A DNA stretch of 64,000 nt from assembly GCA_030374805.1 (NCBI GenBank), contig JARGSG010000070.1, positions 1-64,000 on the forward strand. The letters run 5' to 3'. Under the pieces are notes generated by a model. It was given only the letters and a program-made list of their open reading frames with translations. It had not been told where the DNA came from and did not search any database. Below are positions 60,235-64,000 of this stretch, in pieces. The translations under genes were made by a program, and so were the position numbers. Origin of the DNA: Gracilaria gracilis. Taxonomy: Eukaryota > Rhodophyta > Florideophyceae > Gracilariales > Gracilariaceae. How positions within the stretch are numbered: position 1 is the first letter of the stretch; each line of letters opens with the position of its first letter.

Positions 60235-61931
60235 TTAGAAACTGTGTGAACGAAAGTGCGTGAAGAATAAACAAACTCAAAGGAAGCGTAAATCTGTGCT
60301 TGGAGCGTTAAGGGTTGCGATTGTTGCGCGGAAGAGAGCTTGAGTTCGCCAAGATGCAAACCCGGCTTTTATACTCATTTGCCAAGAAATCGTTTTGGAA
60401 ATCATTAGAGCGGAGTATCTACTTTCAAGGAGTGAGACGCGCCTAGTCAAGCGCTGCTGTACAATGTTATGCATACCAGCGGTTTGAATAGAGAGCTGAA
60501 ATCAAGTGCCTCTGCCGTATCTTGTTTTGGGGTGATGATGAAGACCCGATGTGCACACTTCATTTGAATGCCTTTCTAGGTTGATACTGTAATAATGAAG
60601 ACCCAGGACTAGGTACAGAGTGATATGACCATAATGACGATGCATGCTCTCGCGTGCCTTTCACTCCATTTCCACAAGATGAAGATCAGTGTGCAAGAAA
60701 CGCAACAGCGATGTGAAGTAGCGCAACACTCTCTTTCGGGAGCCCCATCTTTCATTTCGTGCTAGAAATCAAGAATGTGAAATTCACATCAGTGCTGGAG
60801 CAATTCATTGTGAATCAAAATCCTGTTCAAACAGCAAATCGAGAGAATCGAGAAAGGGGAAGGTTTTCAAGTTGCGGTCCCCTACTCAGATATCATGGTG
60901 CAATTTCATATCAAGTCTTTTCTCTTCCTCGCTCTGTAGATGTCGTGATATCTTTTTCTCGGAGTGTTAGTGCTCTCGTTGTAGCTCGAACACCAGGAAA
61001 CAATTTGGGGTAGAATTGGAAAACATACCGAACGATAGAGACTAGATACGTGCCAAGAAGCTCCCTAGCAGGCAACGTTCTAGTCTATCGTTCTTGACGT
61101 TTTCCAAATCCTGGCGATGAAGAGCAAAGAATTATAGCAGTAAGGTGCAAATGAACCCAGGCCGTTGGGAATAACAACTGTGAAATATAGAGCGCCCAAC
61201 TTCACTTTTAGGGTTCACCCAGAAGAAGAAGAGAAGGGCACCATTTCTAAATCAGTATTCCTATCTCTTGTCGAACACATGAAGCTGTGTTGTATGTTTC
61301 CATCAATCTCATGAACTGGACGAAAGACATTGTCATCATCATGGAAGGACATTGGTAAAAGCACCTCTTCCGCAAGAAGGCTAAAAACTTCTGTGGCCAT
61401 TGTCTAATCAACTCTCGAACTGACTTACGACATCGTTCTGTTTTGCTTGGTAATTCTTCTCGCCTTGAAGAGTTGGTTAGTGGGCAGCGCAAGACCACAT
61501 GTTCAGCATTTTTCTTAGGTCGTGTAGCACATTCACAGCGACAGATGAGAAAAACTTACTGTTATTCGGGGGACGGAGAATCTACGGGCAGTGAGGTGCG
61601 TAGGATATATGTGGTAGAACCTCCACATGTTTGTAAAGATTTTGGGAAGAACCTCCCTTTTACAATGTAACGCGTGCAGAACCTCCTTTCCAACCAACGC
61701 GAGCCAAGTAGCAAAACCCTCCCTAGCTACGCTTCTGATTGGTACCGTGCCCTCCAGGCGTGACAACGGGAGCTTAAGACGCTGAAGTTTGAAAAAGTCC
61801 GCGCTTTCTTGCTGCACCGCTAAAGAGCCACGCTGTACGTTCCTTGCGCTGCACTGATCATCTCGTCAACCTCCGTAAACTACAGGTATGAACCATCTCC
61901 TCAAAACTTGTTCTTGAACACCGTTTATTGA
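60235..61931. other. Intergenic region downstream of the Mutator-like transposase
   Basis: 1.7 kb with no supported gene. It contains the imperfect hairpin at 61015-61108. If the transposase at the right edge belongs to an element, its terminal inverted repeat should lie in this stretch, but the partner end is outside the window and cannot be compared. Confidence 0.5.
61015..61108. repeat. Imperfect long hairpin, precursor-microRNA-like size
   Basis: TTGGAAAACATACCGAACGA on the left pairs with TCGTTCTTGACGTTTTCCAA on the right, and the pairing goes on inward (TAGAGACTAGATACG with ACGTTCTAGTCTA, then TGCC with GGCA). The stem is about 38 base pairs with a few mismatches and bulges, and the loop about 16 bases. 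Confidence 0.75.
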
Positions 61932-64000
61932 TCACGAATACTGACTATCTGGATTATCTACTATGCTTAATGCTTTTCCTAGAGCCTGCGCTGGTGTCGC
62001 AATTTCTGACTCTGCGCATTCATCCCTTCTATGCAACGTTTTGCGTCTTTTCGCTGGTGTTTTGCGCTCGAGGAATGATTTCTTACGTTTTCGCGCTCTC
62101 CCACCGAGCCCCGCGTTGGGGTTAACAACCACCAATTGATCCGAAGCACCGAGCACATCTTTGACCTCCGAAGGAACCGGAACGGATGTTTGCGGGCGTG
62201 TCGGGTATTTTCCGGAGTTTAGAAGGGCTACCCCTTTTTCTAAGTACTCTTTAACACTCTCAACTGCGATGTTTCCGTACGTGAGGGCAACGCGGTGCAT
62301 CTGATCGCATAGAGCTTTGCAATCGGAATAGCTCACGTAAGAGGCCATCTCGTTCTTTTTGGATCCCTCGTTGTTCTCCGGTGCCTGTTCTCCTGCCGGT
62401 AACGATTTTGGCTGTGGGGAAAGAATTTTTTCATTGCCATTGTGTTCTTCTAATGTGGCTTCAAGTAGAGGTTCTGAATCTTCGGCGGTGGGTCCCATTG
62501 TGGCTCTCAGCCGCAAAATCTCCTGCAACGTCCAATTCTGTGGACCCCTAGACCAATACGGGTGCCAAAAGTGTTCAATACGATAGCGGATTGGAAGTGC
62601 GGTGACTACATATGGCCATCTATCGCAAACATCGCTGAAGGTCATGAACAAACGCGTTAGATGGCAGCATGGTATGCCCCATGCAGTTGTATTGCGGCAA
62701 CTACAGTTTCCAACCAACCGTTCGGGAGAGTCGGAGCTTTTGAGAAAGGCGTTGTACATTTCTGGATCCTGAGCGTTGAGGTTATGTGTTCTTTGTATCT
62801 TAAATACCACCAGCGGTTCCTCTGAAGACATGTCGATGTCTTCGAGGTCCAGATCGTAGTTGAAAGGCGCGTCTCGGGTGGCAATGACAACCGCGTCTAC
62901 GACTTTGAAATACGGAGAGTATCGGACGCTGAGCTCGAGGAATTTGGTGATGCTGTACGGGGTGAATTGACGTACCATTCGGGATGAGGTCTGCGTTGTA
63001 AGAGGAAGTCCGGATCTGAGGAGCTTATTTCTTATTGTAGTATCACTCACTGCCGCCTTATTCCCACGTTCCGCTTTTAACCGTTCTGTTATATTGTTCA
63101 TAACAATAGGGACCTCGGCGAATGGAACGTTCTTCGATAGAACATGGTGACGGTAACGAGAATGCGAAGACTCCGAGTAACCACTTCCTTGAAAGAAGAA
63201 GCGACGGGCACAGGCTTGGTCTTTGAAGCAGCGGATGAGCATTTCTGGGTTGTCGTGATAAAGGAATGTGTACCATCGCGGCATAGCAAGATTAAAGTTT
63301 GTGAAGTAACGCTGTTCGAAATTGGACCTAAGTTCATAAAATGCGTCCATACTCCTGCTTTGTCGGAGGTTGTGCAACGCCTCTCCCATTGTCTTTGCCC
63401 ACCCCGACCGATTAATTTTCTTGCACCACCGTTCTGTGTTGGGAGCTTGGTTCTTATTCAGGTGCCAGTCATCAAGAGTGATAGACGAAAAGGGAAACAC
63501 CTGACGAAGAGCACCGATTAGTGCTGTGCACTGATCAATGGCGAAGCAGCTCGGCGATATTCTAACGCATTGTTTAAAGCGTTGAAGAACCCAAACGAAA
63601 CTCTCCATGGTTTCGTTCACGATGTACCCCATGAAAAATGTAGTCAACTGCCCATTGTTATCTCTCCCATTGATACTGACCAGTGGCAGATTGAAGCGAT
63701 TGGCTACAGCCTTGCAGTCTACAGACACACCTGGCACAATTCCAAACCTTTCGTAGTCCGTAGCCCATTGTTCGAAACACCAGGCAATGTATTGTAATCC
63801 ATCATCAGCACCAGTTCCGCAATACAACCTCGTCCTCCCATTCTGTGCCTGTAGTTGTATGAGGTTCTGATACAATCTTAAACACTCTTTCTCCTTCGGA
63901 TGACAAGAGTCGGATATGTATTTCAGGCGTTTGCGGAACAGGTTCTTGTCTACCTTGATGCCAAATTTATCTTCCACAAGAGTGAGCACTGTGTTGTATT
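61932..64000 (-). mobile_element. Mutator-like (MULE) transposase gene, 5' end beyond the window
   Basis: The frame is open from the right edge to a stop at 61932, at least 688 residues. The MULE catalytic core shows GVSVDCKAV (Asp about 91), SCFAIDQCTALIGALRQVFP (Asp about 152) with LDDWHLNKN, and a later Glu in GYSESSHSRY (about 273). A SWIM zinc finger follows (CSCRNTTAWGIPCCHL, about 429-443), as in MuDR and FAR1 proteins. The C-terminal 150 residues are Glu-rich then basic (RARKRKKSFLERK), a likely nuclear signal. The N-terminal FAR1/WRKY-type DNA-binding domain would lie off the window. The frame is intact here, so it is a young element or a domesticated host gene. Confidence 0.85.

Noticed and set aside
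1-64000. CRISPR arrays, bacterial operons, ribosome-binding sites
   Set aside because: No regularly spaced repeats, no Shine-Dalgarno pattern and clear spliceosomal introns; the window is eukaryotic nuclear DNA.

Overview
The window looks like nuclear DNA of a red alga, most likely a compact-genome multicellular (florideophyte-type) species. The evidence is: an NADPH oxidase whose NADPH-binding half is split by an insert with extra membrane helices, a layout reported for red algal oxidases; an animal-type Na+/K+-ATPase; nuclear genes for plastid proteins with N-terminal transit-like extensions (ribosomal protein S1, ornithine carbamoyltransferase); and mostly single-exon genes separated by 28-1,500 bases. 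The few introns found by reading splice sites are short (53, 75 and 77 bases, perhaps 64) with GT..AG ends. The species itself is inferred.

Layout. 1-2.5 kb: mobile-element debris and a truncated element-like gene. 4-8 kb: a convergent pair, membrane-anchored SDR and NADPH oxidase. 9-13 kb: plastid S1 protein, then a lone 5S rRNA gene in otherwise gene-poor DNA. 13-19 kb: transketolase (two exons), NEDD1 (gamma-tubulin targeting) and RPA3 (two exons). 19-25 kb: a long GC-rich leader region with poly-C tracts, then the Na+/K+-ATPase. 25.5-31 kb: Nup58, SPOUT1-type methyltransferase, DHHC palmitoyltransferase and ThiD kinase. 31.8-41 kb: an orphan disordered protein, an alpha/beta hydrolase-like protein, a 650-residue orphan with a MATH-like frame just upstream, and a 645-residue orphan. 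41-49.3 kb: eIF2A, UBA4/MOCS3, a head-plus-coiled-coil protein overlapping EMC6 tail to tail, CDC123 and COQ10. 50-57 kb: ornithine carbamoyltransferase, a large TPR-RING protein, tandem hairpins and a small orphan. 58.5-64 kb: a coiled-coil protein and a Mutator-like transposase that runs off the right edge.

The genes do not form one pathway. They are housekeeping and stress genes: translation initiation and rRNA (eIF2A, CDC123, 5S), centrosome and replication (NEDD1, RPA3), nuclear pore, ER insertion (EMC6), ubiquinone (COQ10), thiamine, arginine, tRNA thiolation/Urm1 (UBA4), ion transport and oxidative burst. Neighbouring genes often converge with tiny gaps (28, 47, 91 bases) or overlap. 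Several proteins are unrecognised, and three separate long hairpins lie in intergenic DNA. Candidate genes were taken from ATG codons; several apparent longer frames begin only at GTG or TTG and were shortened to the first ATG.
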